Of a DNA stretch of 64,000 nucleotides, positions 36,601 to 51,143 are shown piece by piece. Source of the stretch: Amblyornis subalaris. Taxonomy: Eukaryota; Chordata; Aves; Passeriformes; Ptilonorhynchidae. The stretch is taken from NCBI GenBank assembly GCA_018881555.1, contig JACAXG010000060.1, positions 3,410,001 to 3,474,000 on the forward strand. Reading direction: 5' to 3'. A program made the translations under genes and the position numbers. The notes under the pieces are model-generated. The model made no database searches. It saw nothing but the letters and a program-made list of their open reading frames with translations, and was not told where the DNA came from. How positions within the stretch are numbered: the stretch's first letter is position 1; every line of letters begins with the position of its first letter.

Positions 36601-39600
36601 TTAGTGGGTTGTTGTTTGTTTTTTTTTGTTGGAGCCCCTCTACTGTTTCAGTTACTGTTAGATGAGGCTTTTATTGACATTATACATAATGACATACACA
36701 GAGCTCTTGCTGTCTTTCTGCATAAACTACAGATTTAGTGTACCCAAGTTTCTTTTTGAAGGTTTAAGTAAGGAGGAAAGGAAATGTCTTAACTTTAGGT
36801 TCATTAATCTGTTTATGTCAGAGATTACAACTGTGGAGCGCGACTTAAGTGTTTCTCTTGAGGTATGGGAAATAAGGGGGTTAAAAGTAACCTCTCCAAT
36901 TCTGTTGTTTTCTTTCATCTCAGGAAGGCATTGCCTGCTTTAACTTCTAAATACTGTTTACTTTGCTGCATCACTTTAAATGTAACTTCAGTCCCTTATG
37001 TGATGTGACATTGAATGTGATTTCTGATATCTTGAGACAAATGAAGATATCAGAGGCTAAAAAAGTCAATTGTCATGTCTGCTCTTCTGTGTCATTTACT
37101 TCCTAGAAGGTGCAAGAAGGTGGAAAATTATGTTCCTCTTTATAACAAGTAACAGTTTCTGCTAATAGATCCTTCTTTTATATGATTCTAAAATAAATGG
37201 GAAAGAGATTAAATGCCCAGGCACTTCCACAATAAATCTGTCCTCTCACTAGAATGTAAATGTCATACATGTATATTTTCTTAATCTAACGTATGTCAAT
37301 TGACACAATTACTGTCTTGGCAATTCAATCACTTATTTTTATGGATTACTTCATAAAACTTAACTTTGAGTGCGACAAAAAGACAGTCTCTTGCAAATTT
37401 TGTGCAGTCTGTTTAGGTACGTGGTTGTATTGGGCTATTCCCTTTTCCTCTCCTCCTAGAAAAAAATATAAACCATTTAAGCATATCTTAGAGAACTTAA
37501 TCTTCAAAATTACATGATCATTCCACATTTTTTTGCTTGGAAATCCTATTATTTTTTCCTCTTTTGTCTTGCCTGTCCTTTTCAGTTTTTCAGTGTTGTG
37601 TGTTATCCAAGTGCTTGTGTATAACTGATGCTGTTTGGTTAAAGTGATGGTATGTCAGATGAGAGATGTGGTATTGTCTACTAGAAAGCTGCTTGCAATG
37701 AGATTCTGCTACAGAATAGAAGAGACACCTTGGTAATGGTATTGGGTGTCCCAAAAGAGTGACCCTTGTTGCATGCCTAGAAGCTGTTTAGAAATAATTC
37801 CACCAGGCTGCCTAGAAAATGGTTTTGCTTGGCTTTTTGTAGCTACATATAATTTATGACTAATTTAATATACAGTAATTTTAAGTTAAATCTGTTTGAA
37901 AAGAAAACATTAGTACACAGTTGATCCTGTGAAGCTCAGGTGATAAATGTAAGCTACTCAAATTAAGTCAGTGTAAATGATTTGCTTTAAGCTGACATGG
38001 TCCCCTTACTTTTCTTAAATAACCTAATTTTGACAGTAGTTAAGCTACAGTTGTACACCACCTGGCTATATATTGCTTTGTACCAACAGTTTTTCAACTC
38101 CCTGGCCAACAGTAAAATTGTTACTAAATGTGATTTTTATTAAGGCTTAGGAGAAGATGTGTATTGCTAATATGTTGGCAATGCCATGTGTTGGCAATAC
38201 ATTTGAATTCTAAAAATGAATCTACAGGAAGCAGTGAGGCATTTGCAATTTTTTCAGGAATATGGGGCTGAATGTCATTGCCCGAATATATCAGGATATT
38301 GTGGAAATGGAATATCAGTGTGGGTGTTACAGAAGGAAATGCTAAGCAGGTTGTTAAAATTACATATTGCCATCATGTAATGCAAAGTAGTGGTATCTTA
38401 AGCTGTATAAATTTTAAAACCTGGGTGCAGTCTTTCTTGCTGTTTGTTTTGAAATAAGTAGGGTGCCCTCTTCTCTTCTGCTTTTCCCTTCCATTTAAGC
38501 TTTCAAAGGAATAAGGGATTGATTGAGAAGGGAAGATGGGAAAGAAGAAAGTTGTGTCCACATCAAAATGTTTGGTTTATGTGTTCGGGATTTTGAAGAT
38601 ACGGCATAAGAGAATCGAGATAATGCTAGAAATTGAACCATTTCATGTTCCCTCTGGTCCATAAAGTTCTTTCACAGGAAGCTTCATGTGGTGAATCTTT
38701 CCTGATAAGAGGAAGTGAAGATATTTAAATGTGTGGTGTTTTTTCCTTTTCCTTCATTATTTGGAGAATGAAATTTTGTTTGTGAAACCTGTATGTTACT
38801 GACATATCTAGAGCACGTTTACCTGTCATGGTCTTAAGTGTTCCTTTGCCATGTAGTCTTACCATGAATTAAGCAGTCCTGCACTCTTTGTGTCGTGTAA
38901 CAGTCATTAATGATCAAGAAGGTGAAAAAAATCAGCATCTGTTTTCTTCCTATAAACTGAATGCCCTGTTGGAATGCAGCATATTTTAAACTTATATTTG
39001 GCTTTAAGGTAGGCTTTTTTCTTGGGTTTTTTTTTTTTTTTTTGGTTTATTTGTTTTTCTTGGTGCTGTCACCTTGAATGTTAAAAGCTGTTTTTCTTCT
39101 GCAAAACCAAAGTAACTTGTTAATATGACAGGCTTCCGGTGTAGCCTGTGCAAATTACTATCAAGACTTTTTTTTTTTTCCTAGTTGACTTTTCATCTGT
39201 CTAAGCTGTTTTATTTTTCCCACTATCCTTTTTTTATACACTGGTTTTGTTAATTGCTCAGGGTACCTTTATTGTCATTTAAACGAGTTACAATATGCTA
39301 GTTCAAATAGCTCCATCAGCTGACAGGAGCACATTTGAGTAAAGGGACTGTGCAGACAGATGTTAGTTTTGAACTTTGCTTATGAAATTCAAATGGGAAA
39401 GGAACAAGATAGTAAAAGAACAGCAAGTTTGAATTTTAGAGCATTCCATATATCCCTGAAATTGCCCTGTAGTGCATGTCAAAGGTGATAATTTGGATTT
39501 GTCTTCTTTAGAACTATGGTCTCTTATGGAAAAAAAGAGCCTATTGAAAAGGTTGCAAGTTCGGTTGTTAATAACTTTTCTGAAGTTGTAAAATTGTCAT

Positions 39601-40432
39601 AAAACCTGGGTGCTTTATTAAGGGAAGCAGAGAATAACTAGAGATTCTGCTGAGTTCAAGCATTATCAAAGTGCAGTAGAGCGCCTGTGCTGAGCAACAG
39701 ATCTGCTTGAACAAAAGTACTTTAGCCAAGGAAAGACTATGCAAAGAATTGGCACCCAGCTAATGCTATTGTGTATGAATTCTCAGAGAGCTATGACTTG
39801 ATGAGGAGAAAATGTTTTCTCCTTGTATTAAGTTCCAAATGTTTAGCCACCCTGGAGATATGAGCACAGCTGAAATTTGTTACTAAAATAAATTTTCTCT
39901 AGCTGGGCTGTTGGTTTATGGATGGTCAATAAATACATGAGTGTGTATATATAGGGATATATGCTTCAATGACATGAAGGTTTTTAAATAGCTTGGTTTT
40001 TCTTTTTCTTGCTTCTCTGAAGTGAAATGGAAAAGTCTGTTCACTGGAGTACACTTTGGCTCTCTTGAGACCTTGGTAAGGAAAAGGAAAGTTTTCTCCT
40101 CGTGAAGTACTTCATTTGGTAGCAAACTGCTCCCAACCAATGTTCGCCCAGCCTGTATACTTACAGGTTATGTTGTTCAACTGCTGGGAAACATGCCTCT
40201 GGCAAAACCTCGGTAGTGGTAGGTGTGCCTACCAAGAGTGTGGGGGCGATGGAATTGCAATTTCTCTCTGCTGGAGTGTGTCACAAAATTAGGTCTGCAT
40301 GTGTTGTCCAGAAAGCGTAATAGGTTCTCGTTATGGGTGGTGGCATGTCTCCTGCTACAGTGGAATGTACGAGTCCTTCTGGTTACTGTAGCAGACCATC
40401 TATCAACTGCAGCCTTGTTCCTTTTCTCCTGC
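33695..40432. other. Intron 1 interior, no recognised feature
   Basis: AT-rich unique-looking intronic DNA. Poly-T runs on the sense strand lie near 34447, 34624, 35021, 36616, 39030 and 39170, with only one notable A-rich patch at about 34905-34930. I see no exon, repeat body or RNA gene. Confidence 0.5.
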
Positions 40433-40515
40433 ATTATCTGTGTGGAGCAAATAGGGACTGTTCTTTAGTCCTCTGGCGTTATCTGTGTGGAGCAAATGGG
40501 CTCTTTAGTCCTCTG
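40433..40515. repeat. Short tandem duplication, 44/39 bp
   Basis: Two adjacent copies share TTATCTGTGTGGAGCAAAT at the left and CTTTAGTCCTCTGG at the right. Copy 1 is about 40433-40476 and copy 2 about 40478-40516. The second copy lacks about five bases in the middle, where copy 1 reads AGGGACTGTT and copy 2 reads GGGCT. The unit is not a known repeat and the differences are few, so the duplication looks fairly recent. Confidence 0.85.
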
Positions 40516-40516
40516 G

Positions 40517-43500
40517 CTTGTGCTTTCCCAACACGATGTGTTGCTTTGCCAACAGCCACTGAAATGGAGATGTGCCGTCATTTAGCCTCAACAAACATTG
40601 AGCCGACTGTTCCACCATGTGGAATAGTTACAACCCATATACACTATGTAAGTGAATACTTTTTAAGGTTGTAATTAAGGAAGTGTTTTTGTTCCACTGA
40701 TAAAGCATATAGCTTTCCTTGGTGTACTCTGAAAGTGCTGTGGGTCAACAGTAATTGTAACAAGTGCCATAAAGACCCTGTGAGAAAGTTGGAGTTTGAT
40801 TCTTAAAAGAGCAGAGAGTCATTCTTAAAAGCTCTTAAACTGATAGATGTTGTTCAAAGACAATGTCCCCACCCCATATGCTAAGCTTGATACTTTCTGT
40901 TAATAAGTACATCTTAAGAATTTACAGGTCTTGATAGTAAAATAAAAAGGCATTTGGAGTCTGAAAGAAGTATTTAAATGAAAAGTAGCGGGCAGTGGGC
41001 TAGCAAACATCAGCACTTGTTTACATGCTTAGTTTCATACTTAATGTTCAAAAAGTGTTGAAAGACTTCTTTGTACAGCAAAAAGTGTGTCTGAAGGCAC
41101 TTTTTTTGAGGAAACTTTTTTTCTTTATAGAGACATAAGTGCAAGCGTTGTTTAGCCTGGTAGAGTCTTAGTGGCAAGATTGAACTGAGTGACAGGTTGT
41201 TGATACCACCACTGAGTTATCACAAGACTTAGAAATATGTTAGGGCAAAATGTACACTGATCAATGAAGAAAAAATTTTGAAGGACTTCTCCACAACGAC
41301 TTTCAGGTTTGTGAAAGGCTTGGTAGGAGTACAGTATGCCTTGTTAAGGTACAATTTTTCAGTTATTCCCAATGCTTTCTGAATATTGTCTAGTAAAAAT
41401 AAGCAAGAGATTGATTTTGATGTTCATGTTAGCCTAGACCTAAAATATCTGTCTTTATACAAAGCGTAAGCTATTTGCTTAAAAATCCATTTCGGTTACC
41501 TGCTGGGATAACTAATACTTCTTGCATCCTGTGAACAATAGCAAGAAAATCAAGGTGTTAAAATCAGCCTGCAATCATTTAATGTTCTCTCTCATGTGCT
41601 TGCAATTCCAAGAGCCAGAAACTTAGACAAAACCTGATTTTGTACACGTGGATTGTCTTGGTCTGTGACTTTTCAAAAAAAAATTTTTTTTTTAGTTTGT
41701 CATTATTCTCTAATGGTTGCAAATGTTTCAAATTCGGTCATGATTTTTCTTCTTTTTGTTAAGCATGTAGAAAATATTTTTGACAGTTCCACAGAGTACA
41801 TTTGCTAGATTGCCTCTGCGTAAGTAATCCTTTTCTTTATAAACTTGGCTGTTGTACACATATTCAACTGTATTGGAAAGTCTGGTGAAAAGATACCACC
41901 ACTTGTTCGGGACACTTTTGAATATTGTTTGCATTATAGCAGTGTTTAGAGTCCTGGTTCTATTGTGCCAAAGATTGAATGGTCATAACAGGTGTTATTT
42001 CTACAGCATGAACTTAGAAAAGAGCTTATTCTCAGTAGGATTTAGATATGTGTGTAAATGTTAACTGTGGTCATATGGTAGAAATTCTCATGTGGTTATC
42101 TCTGAGTGTGGCCTTTTGCTCAAAACCAAACTTCTTCTGTACTCAGCAAACTATGTTAGATAATCGGCTTTTATGGATTAAATCTCAGTAATTGAGTGGA
42201 CTTCAGGAAATTATAATATCCCAAGTTATACATCATATGGAAAAGACAGGAGCTGGCACCGTAGTCAGGCTATGCAGTGAACCACATCTAGTGTCTAATC
42301 TTAGTGTGGTTGATGCTGGCCACTTCTGAAACCCCCAGTTCACAAACATTCAGTTTGGTTTAGAGTTGTGGTATTCTAATGTTTATTTCCAAGAGCAGCT
42401 ACAGCTCAGATGCAGGCAACAGTTTGGAAATGTCATGGCATTTGTTCAAATTAATTGTGATTGTGGCTGTCCTCTCATGATATTGTTATCCCAATTTCTG
42501 AGATAAGTTTCCAGTGACAGATCTGTACAAGTAGGGAAGAAAATTGATGTAAAAACTTTCTTCTACTTTCTGAATATTATGTATCCTGTAATGACTTTTT
42601 GTTTTTAAACTTAGAGAAATGTCCTTGGTGTTCCTAAAGATGTATTAAAAAAAAAAAAAGCAGGTTAGGGAAGCTGTTCAAAGAATCTGGGTGTTTAGGT
42701 GTACTTTGGATGTTAATTCCTTTGAATAGTTTGCAATGCCTGAACTGATTGCTTTTTCAGTTGTAATTTGCTTTGCAGATTTTTTTTTTCTTAAGGGAGC
42801 TGTTACTTGAATGATTTGGTAAAGTCTTCTGGAGACTTTAAAAACATGTTTAAATGTTGGTTTTAATACACCCAGTTTGTGATGAAAGGCAGTTGGTAAT
42901 GCTAAATAAGCAAGGAGTTGGATGCTGGTGGGTGTATGTACCTGATAGTTTTCTAAGCCATTATCTTTTAATAAAGATATGACGGGTAGAGCTTAAGTAG
43001 AACCCCGCTGTACTTAAGATGGCAATTTCTATGAAAATAATCCATATTTTAATTATGGGAGTTAAAGCACTTGTGTATGTATGCAAAACAAGTGTCTGTA
43101 GTTGGCTTTGATCATTAATACTTCTTTTGTTTGAGTCTTACATACCATCTTATTTTGAGTTTATCGCTAGCTATATAGTTTATACCCTTAGCTATATGAC
43201 TCTGTCACTTTGCTCTTGTAGTGTCAATGCTTTGTCAGAACATCATGGCACATGGTGTATTTTTTTTAAACATAATTAGTTAAGATGGGTTTTTAGGTAG
43301 AGATTCTATTTTATTATAGAAGTGAAAATAGATGTAGAACTTACCTTGGCAAAATGTGTGTGATTTTTGTTCTTGGTGTGTTGTTATTTTGGTTAAAACT
43401 GAAGACAGTGGCCTTCTTGTTGATACTGATAATTTGTTTGCTGCTGTTTCTGATACAGTATTGAGCCTATTTCTCATACAATGTTCTTTCTTAGATGTGT

Positions 43501-44147
43501 GAACTTTGCGGTAATACAGCTTGATATCTGCAGTTTCAAGTGAGTTGAAGATATTTGTCTGCTTTTGTCTTCTGTAGGCTAAAGCGATGCCCTCCCTATC
43601 CTGGAGGAAGGTGATAGAGAGGGAGCATTAAATGATTGATCTGGAAAACCTGTTTTCATACAAGCATTTTATCAGAATAATTAAAAAGCTTTTTGTGATC
43701 AGCTAGGGCTTGTGGATATCAACTTTTTAGCACTGAATTCTCTTGTCAGCTGGAGGAAGAAGATTCTCCAATGGGAGAGGTTTTTTTGGAAGTATGTCAG
43801 TTGCTGTTCTGGCAACTGCATGATGTTTTCATTATACTGTTCTCATGCTCTTACTGGCAGTAGGCTGTAGCAGCTGGGATGCCAGCACATTTGCTTTCTT
43901 GTGACATGGTTTAGGCTGCTTCTTCAGGCTTATTAGTTTAAGACAATAATGGTGTAGTAATTTTTTTTCTCCTGTTATTTGAATGGCTTTTTGCCATTAT
44001 ACAAATAGTGAAGAAAATGGCAATGGAATGATAGGAAATGCTAGTACTGGCTTCCCTTCTACTTTTGGGAGTTACAGTTGTTATTGCATGCCTGAATGCT
44101 ATTATTTGCCCCTAGTTCAGTGATCAAGCACTTGATTCTTTTCTTCC
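40517..44147. other. Intron 1 interior, no recognised feature
   Basis: AT-rich unique-looking DNA with homopolymer runs (a T run next to an A run at about 41679-41696, an A run at about 42647-42659). I see no gene, RNA gene or transposon body. Confidence 0.5.
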
Positions 44148-44180
44148 ACAGAATCACAGAATATCCTGAGGTGGAAGGGA
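44148..44180 (-). mobile_element. 33-bp CR1 3'-end remnant
   Basis: The block has the antisense CR1 3' terminus pattern: ACAGAATCACAGAAT, then ATCCTGAGGTGGAAGGGA. The CR1 resemblance ends abruptly at 44180, where a CR1 would continue with a (G)ACCCAC..GATCAT-like segment. It could be a strongly truncated insertion or all that remains of a longer one. Confidence 0.6.
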
Positions 44181-47100
44181 GAAAACAAAGCTTTTCCCAC
44201 ATCTGCCAGTGAACAGCAGTGCTTCCCAGTTACTGCAATGATATTAGAATGGATAGAACTACTGGTGAGATGGGAATTGTTCCAACTGTACTCTTTAAAT
44301 AGAAGCATGTGGTATGGGCTGTATTCCTCCTGTTCCTCTGAGTGCTAGCATGCATAAACATGTGGTGTTAATGTGTCCACAGTAACCTGAAGATTAATCC
44401 CCTAAATACTTCAGCCCAGTATAACCTGTCTCACATGCAGCATCATGTAGTTTTTCAACTGTTAACTCAATTCTGCCTGTTTTTCTGGAAGGACAGTTCT
44501 AGCTCTTACACCCATTCTAATAATAGAGGTGACTGTAACTTACCTTGTCCTCTTACTCCTTTGAGGACTGAAAATGTACAGCAGAAGTTATATTAGTTCT
44601 ATTCACCCAGTTTCTGTGCTGTACTCTTGGGTTTGTATTTGAATCTGTAGCAGCTTTGCTCTTTATGTCATAGTTGAAAGTTAAATACTGTGTAAATAAA
44701 TTGCTTGTTCTTTTTCCGTGTAAGAACATAAAGCTACTGATACTGACACAGCATATTTGTGCCATGCAATAAATAATATAAAGTATAAGAAGTATTCTTT
44801 GCAAATCTGCTGTCTCACCAGGAACTTAAAAAGAGAAAGTTAGGTGGACCCTTGATTATTTTCCACTAACTTGAACTCTTATGATCTTAGATTTAAGCAT
44901 TAAATGATCATGTAGTGGTAGAATATGAAAAAGAAGCTTAGTGTTTCAGTAAGTAACTTAAACTAGGAACTGGCTGCTTCTATTTTTGATGTCCAAACCC
45001 GGTGCTTCCATGAAAGAAGCAGAGCTGCAAGAATCTAGTAATTTTAGTAGTATCTGGCACACTCCAACATTTTACTTGTGTTCTGCAACAGAAAAGGGAG
45101 GAAATTACACAGGCTGTTACTTTGTTTTAAAGGCTTAGTAGCTGTTGTACATAGTGTTCATCAGTTGTCAACAAAGCATCCTGTGTAAGTAGAGGAAGAA
45201 ATGGGTTGAAGATAAGCTGCAGGTCATAAGGAAAAGGGAGGTATTTTAAAGAAGCATAGCCTTTTACTTCCCTGTTCTCTATCTCAGAAAATCATCACAA
45301 GCCCTAAGAGAACAAATGTGTTTTCACTAATCTTACTGTTAGTATAAAACACTGCCTTTATTATCTGCTCTCTGCATGAGAGTCAAATCCAGTTGAACTG
45401 AAGAAAATCTGGGGAGAATACCATGCTGCAATTTTTTTTTTCCCTCGGATGATGTTCATTTGTGCTAATGGCAACAATATAAAATTTTAAGTATTCTATT
45501 AAATTCTCTTAGCTTTGAGTTTTACAAAACAATAAATAGTCTCTGTGCTAAGAATAGCAAAGCTGAACTGTTCAGTATACCTATTTAACAGGTTTGCTTG
45601 CAGACAAAAGCAATGATTTCCTGTTAAGACAAGGAGAGTGGAGAGCTGTTCTTTTCACATTTGTTTGGTTGTTTGAGTTCTTGTATCCTTCTGCTTGACC
45701 CTTTGGTCACTTCTTGACAACGTGACTGATTTATTTCTTTTTCAGTCATGTTTGGATTTTAATGATGACAATTGGGTTTTTTCATAGACTGTCAGCTGCC
45801 TTCAGATTTGCATTAGCAGAGAAGGAGGCTTCTAGAAACGAAAACCATGTTTGTCATGGTGCCACAGTGTCTTTTTTGTCATCTATGAAGTATGGCATAT
45901 ATAGAGAGAAATTAAATGTGTTGTGCATGGGTGTTCAAAACTAAGCAAAAATGAGATAGTCATGGTGCATGATCCTAGGATGCCAGGTGATTTTGATTGT
46001 ACCCACTTTTGATTTCAAAAAAACTTTCAAGTTGCAGTAATCTGTAAAAATCTGAGATTTGTGTAGCCATAAATCATACTTCAAAAACTGTTGGAAATAG
46101 CTGCGTGGGAGAACCCACAACTGAAGTTAGAGCTTAATCTGTGGCAAAACTAAGGTATTGAAAATCTCTTTAAGAAAAGGGTCAGTTTAGTCTCTAACCA
46201 TTGCTGTGACTCCACCTATTGAAATGCTGGGTTTAGGTTATCTTTAAAGCTACAGTACATGTCCTTTTTTTCGTTGATGACTGTTTGTGAACTCACAGTA
46301 ACTTGGCTGGTAGTGAATCAGATTCTGGTGAGCATGGATTGCCTGTGGCCGCCACTGGATTCAGTGTTTCTCCCTGGTATAAAACAGTTGACATTGAACT
46401 TGTTTTTCAGTCTTTCTTCCTTCTTGGGCCATCACTCTTGCTAGTCAGTGGCACTGGTGCTAGACGTGTCAATGCCTATCTTAATGTTGTACAACTTCAG
46501 CTGATTTCCAAAGAAATCGAAGGTGTTTTGAGAGATGATCTGCAATTATGAAAGGGAGGTGAAGTTTACAACGTAGTTTTTTACTGGGGTTGGGTACCTA
46601 CAAATTTTAACTTGTTTGCTATTTTTGCAATGTGGTTTTCAAGCTCAACTTCAGTGGTATGCTTGGACTGTGCATTGAGAGAAGCTGTTTATTTCACAAC
46701 AATGTTCATCTGCCAAGGCTCTATTTTGCAGCTGCCTTTTTAGAGATGCACTAATTCTGAATGTGTTGCATGTTCAGCATCTGTTTCTGTCCACCTTTGT
46801 TTCCTAAAACACAACCTGTTTTGTCACATTACTGTAAAATAAATTGGAATGGAGATTTCTACTATTGCAACAAGAAATAACGGGCATGATCCTTCCAAAA
46901 TATTTTTGCCATTTGATGTAAGTGTGCTATTTTACTTTATAAACTGCCTGCATTGAGTTAAAGTGGAAAGTATTATGTCTTATAAATAAAGGCTAATTTA
47001 ATCTGCTAGTGATATTTTTGTCATTGTACTGTTTACAATTTAAGACTTCTTAAATATGCTGGAGCTTGTTTCTTTTTGAGAATAGCAAAATGTTTCATTG

Positions 47101-50100
47101 CTTCTTTCATATCACTGTTTACTCTGGGCTACAGCTGGAAGCAACAGTGCTGTTGGAGCCTTTGGTTTTCTACATAGGGCTGCAGACCAACATCTTATTT
47201 TCTAGATTTTGGGTTATTAGACAGTTGTAGTTGAATATGTGTTCCAAACCAGAGAAATGTTGGCCTGAAATGTCACAGGGATAACTTTGTAATAATTTCC
47301 TCTTTAAAGGACTGAGGAAGTAGGATAAAATCCATGTGGACAGGTCATTTGTATTTTATTTTTGTCAGTTGGTGGAAATGTGGTGTTACTGAACTATCTC
47401 ATGGCATAATACTATGACCATATGGTCATGTTTAATGCATAAGTGGATTTAATTAAAAATGTGACAGTCCTTCCCCCCCAACCCCGTTTTTGCTCTCCTC
47501 ATTGTGTAGTGTTAACTAATAGGGATGAAGTCTTAATATACACAACAATTTTCCTTGACAGTTGAAGAAAGTGATAAACTTTGGAAGACTAAGTAGCTGC
47601 TGGTAGTTCTTGATGGAGCATGTTGTTCTGTATAATAAAGTCTTCCTTCTGTAGAGCCTGAACAGCATCTTCCACATACAGTTGTCACTATCAAAAAATC
47701 TTGGTGTGTAGCCAATGCTTGAAATTCAAGTAGGGTTTAGTAGGCTGTCTTTGAATCATTGTGGAGAAGTGTACAGAGGCTACCAAACTTAAAAGTTAAA
47801 ATTTATGTTTATTTTCAACATGATGCTGAAAAACATTCAATTTTATGTTCAGATAATTAGTTTGTTCCTGTACGGAGAAGCATCATCAGCTCTGCTCCAG
47901 GAAGGGAACTTTGATTAGGTTTATAAAGATTGCTAAGTAGGTTCTGAGCTGACTGGCTCTCTTTGCATCAGGTAATTGTGTGTTGTCCCTCTGACTTCTG
48001 CTTTCTCCCTTCCAGCTGATACTAGACTGCTGCAACTAAGTAGACATGTAGTTCCTGTGTTAGTTCCCTTTCTTGCCTGTTGATGGTTTTGGCCCCTAGT
48101 GCCAATTAGTACCCTCAGAGGAGGGAATTGTATAAGACATTGTAACAAAACAAGAATAATTTTTCCCCCCTCTTGTTTAGAGCAAATGCTCAAATTGGTG
48201 TGAGAGGGGGAAGTTCAGAAACAAAGGAAGATAACATGGAAGGAAAAGTGGGACACAATGCTATGCTGATAGTAACAAGAACCCAAGGAATATAATGATC
48301 TTAAGAAAAACCCCAATTATTCTGTGTGAGAATGTGTGTGTTGGGTGGTAGAACAGTGGATGGCAGCACTTCAGTTTGCTGTATGTTCCAAACTGATCTT
48401 GAGGGTGAGTTTATATCAAAGATTTTGAATGAAGGATAACTTAAAGATGGCTTCATGAGGACATTTTGAAAAACAGTTTCTGCCAAATCTGGATCTGTTT
48501 TCATTATGGGTTTTCTTTTTCTGAAGAAATCTGCTGCAGTAGCAGTCTTGGAGTCTGTGTTTGTGTGGCATGGCATATCTCCAAAGGCTTGAGGATTTGT
48601 TTCTGAAGAGTGGTGATGTAGCTATTTCTTTATTTCAGTTGCATACAAAATCAACCATCTTTGTTGTGTGCGTTCGAATATATTCATTCCATGGAACAGA
48701 TATAACCCTCAGTGTTTTTCTTTGAAACTCCTCTTGCCTTGGTGACATTATCAGTTGCTTGGCTGGAAGGATTGACTTCAAACCAAGAGTTTGTATTTAC
48801 TGAGAGGGATGTAAAAATTAACATTTCTGCTTTTTATATCTGAGATTTGTCCGTAGTGGATCCTGATGACAAGAGTGCAGTATATGAGCTGCAGAGTGAT
48901 ATACTCTATTGGTGCAGATGATGAACACATTTGTATGGGTAGAAATTACAACAATACAGAAACCCCCTCAAATTCAGCCTTTGAAGCTGTATGTCAACAG
49001 CTACATTCAAAAGTTGAAACATTGTTATAAGTAGTTGAGAATGGTTTCTGGAATTTAAAATAGTTTTTTTAACATATTTGACTTTATTATTGTGCTTTGG
49101 TGAAGCCAGTGTAAGTATTTGCCTGATATAAGAAAAAAGCAACCCATTCGATGGCTTTTTTTTTTTTAGCAGCAGCACACAGGAATTCTTGCCTGCCATT
49201 GCTCCCTCTAACCATGTGACTGCTCTTAAGGGTTTTTTTTCCATTTAGTGTGGTTTTCTGGTGGAAAGGTCAAATTTTTCAAGTAGTCTTTCTTTCCCAT
49301 TGCTGTAATAATACTATTGTCATACTCTTGAGTAGCTTGTTTTCTGATCAGAAAGCAAGTCTTATGAAGTACTGCATGGGCACTTGTCTGTTAAATGGGT
49401 AAGTGGTCTCAATTTGTGCAGAAACAAGTAAACTGACATAATTACTTTAAGAGCCAGATTTCAAATATGCCCGATTCACTGTAATTACTGATTGACTAGT
49501 TCAATAATTCTACACTTTTGTAGATTGTGCATCTGGTAACCTCATACCGCTGGTGGAATGGTCCTTGTCTTGAAGTTTTGGGAAATGGAACACAATTGTC
49601 AAGCTGGCACCAAATCCAAAAGCAGTCATTCTGGAAATTGTTTCAAACCCCAAAGCTTTCTAATTCTGAACAAATTTTCATGGAAGTTGTTTATAAAGGA
49701 GAAAAAGGAGGTTTTCCTTTTCAGAATTTAATTTCTCAGGAAGTGTATGTATTGAGGGGAGTGGAATTCTGGTGTTGAACACAGTATTGGTGCTCCTGTG
49801 TTTAATAAATGAATGAATGGTTTTGATAGTTTTAACTATTGTTACTTTTTAAAAGAATGTGCTTAGAAGAGCTGTTTAATTTTTCATGACTAAGAGTTTT
49901 CACTTTATTTAAATTTCACTTTGCTCGATGTTCTCCTTTAAGGGGCAAGAACTCTTATTTGTCAGTACATGATATGTCTGAATGAAGTCTTTCTTCTGAG
50001 TACCCTTATCCAGCCCCCGGTATTGTTATTCACCTAAACCTCTTTCCTGTCCTGTTTGAGGTGGATTGAATTTATTTCTTTTTAACAGATTTTTAGCTGT

Positions 50101-51143
50101 AAATCTTTGTGGCCTTTCTTGTAGAGAAGGGAGAACATTAGGAGAAGAGTCTGAAGAGGGGTGTTACTGAATTAAAAAGGAAGTCTAATGTTGGACTCTT
50201 AGGTGCTAATTTTCCAAGTGTGTCTTGCTCAGACAGCTGTGCATGACAGAGTGTGTTTATACACGCAGCTATGAAGATGTCTTCTTTAAGGGATGAGAGA
50301 GGCTGTATGGTTGTATGTATCCTTACTAGCACAATAGTATTAAGGGTCTTCTTAAAATCCAAGTAGTAAACTTTAAAATTCAAAGCCTGAATCTGTCAAC
50401 TTAATACTGAAGGTATTTTGGTACTTCTAAAAGTACGATGACTTCCTTCAGTGCGATAGGTAGCATCTTGTGGTTTAGTCTCATTAGACTCCAAAGAACA
50501 AGCCTATGGATGACTTGACAAACTTTGTGATTTTGTGTTATGTTGGAAGCTCTTTGCCTTGAGTCTAAAAGGTGAGTAGTGAAAAAGAAAGGGTATTTGC
50601 ATGCTTTCTTCTTCAGTTTTGCTGTATTCTACAGTAATAAGTATAGCCTATAAGAAGCATTCAGTTAGTTTCTTCATTCCTACTCTTTGGGAAGATCCTT
50701 TTTCTTGTAATGTGACAATTCTTGATTCTTATATTTATGCTGGAATATCGATAGACTATGAATTCATAGCTACAAATGTTCCAGTGAGCGTCATTGAAAA
50801 AGGCAGTTGTAGATGGAAGTAAGTCAAAATAATTGCTGTTGCTTGCAAGTTGGACTGTGCTTTCTGTGTCAGCCTTGGCTCTCTGAGGTGAGTAGGATAT
50901 GCTTTGCTGTTCTCCTCCACATTAGGGTGATTTATGATGTGGTTTTGTGCATATGGCTTACACTGTCAGGAAGATTTGACTCTCTAGCCATGATAAAAGC
51001 CTGCATTTGTACAACAGTATCGTAGAAAAAATACTTAGCACCACAGGCTAGAAAGGAGATTCTGAAAGCACCAAGAATATTTGAGGGCTACTCATTTTCG
51101 AGTCAAGTGTATGACTACAGCACTTCATTCAGCTGTGCTCGGT
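44181..51143. other. Intron 1 interior, no recognised feature
   Basis: AT-rich intronic DNA. The open frame at 46303-46551 (82 codons, +) lacks stops but has no recognisable family, and it overlaps a second open frame. No transposon body was recognised. Confidence 0.5.

Noticed and set aside
46303..46551. 82-codon forward open frame in intron 1
   Set aside because: It overlaps another open frame, has no recognised domain and lacks splice signals at its ends.
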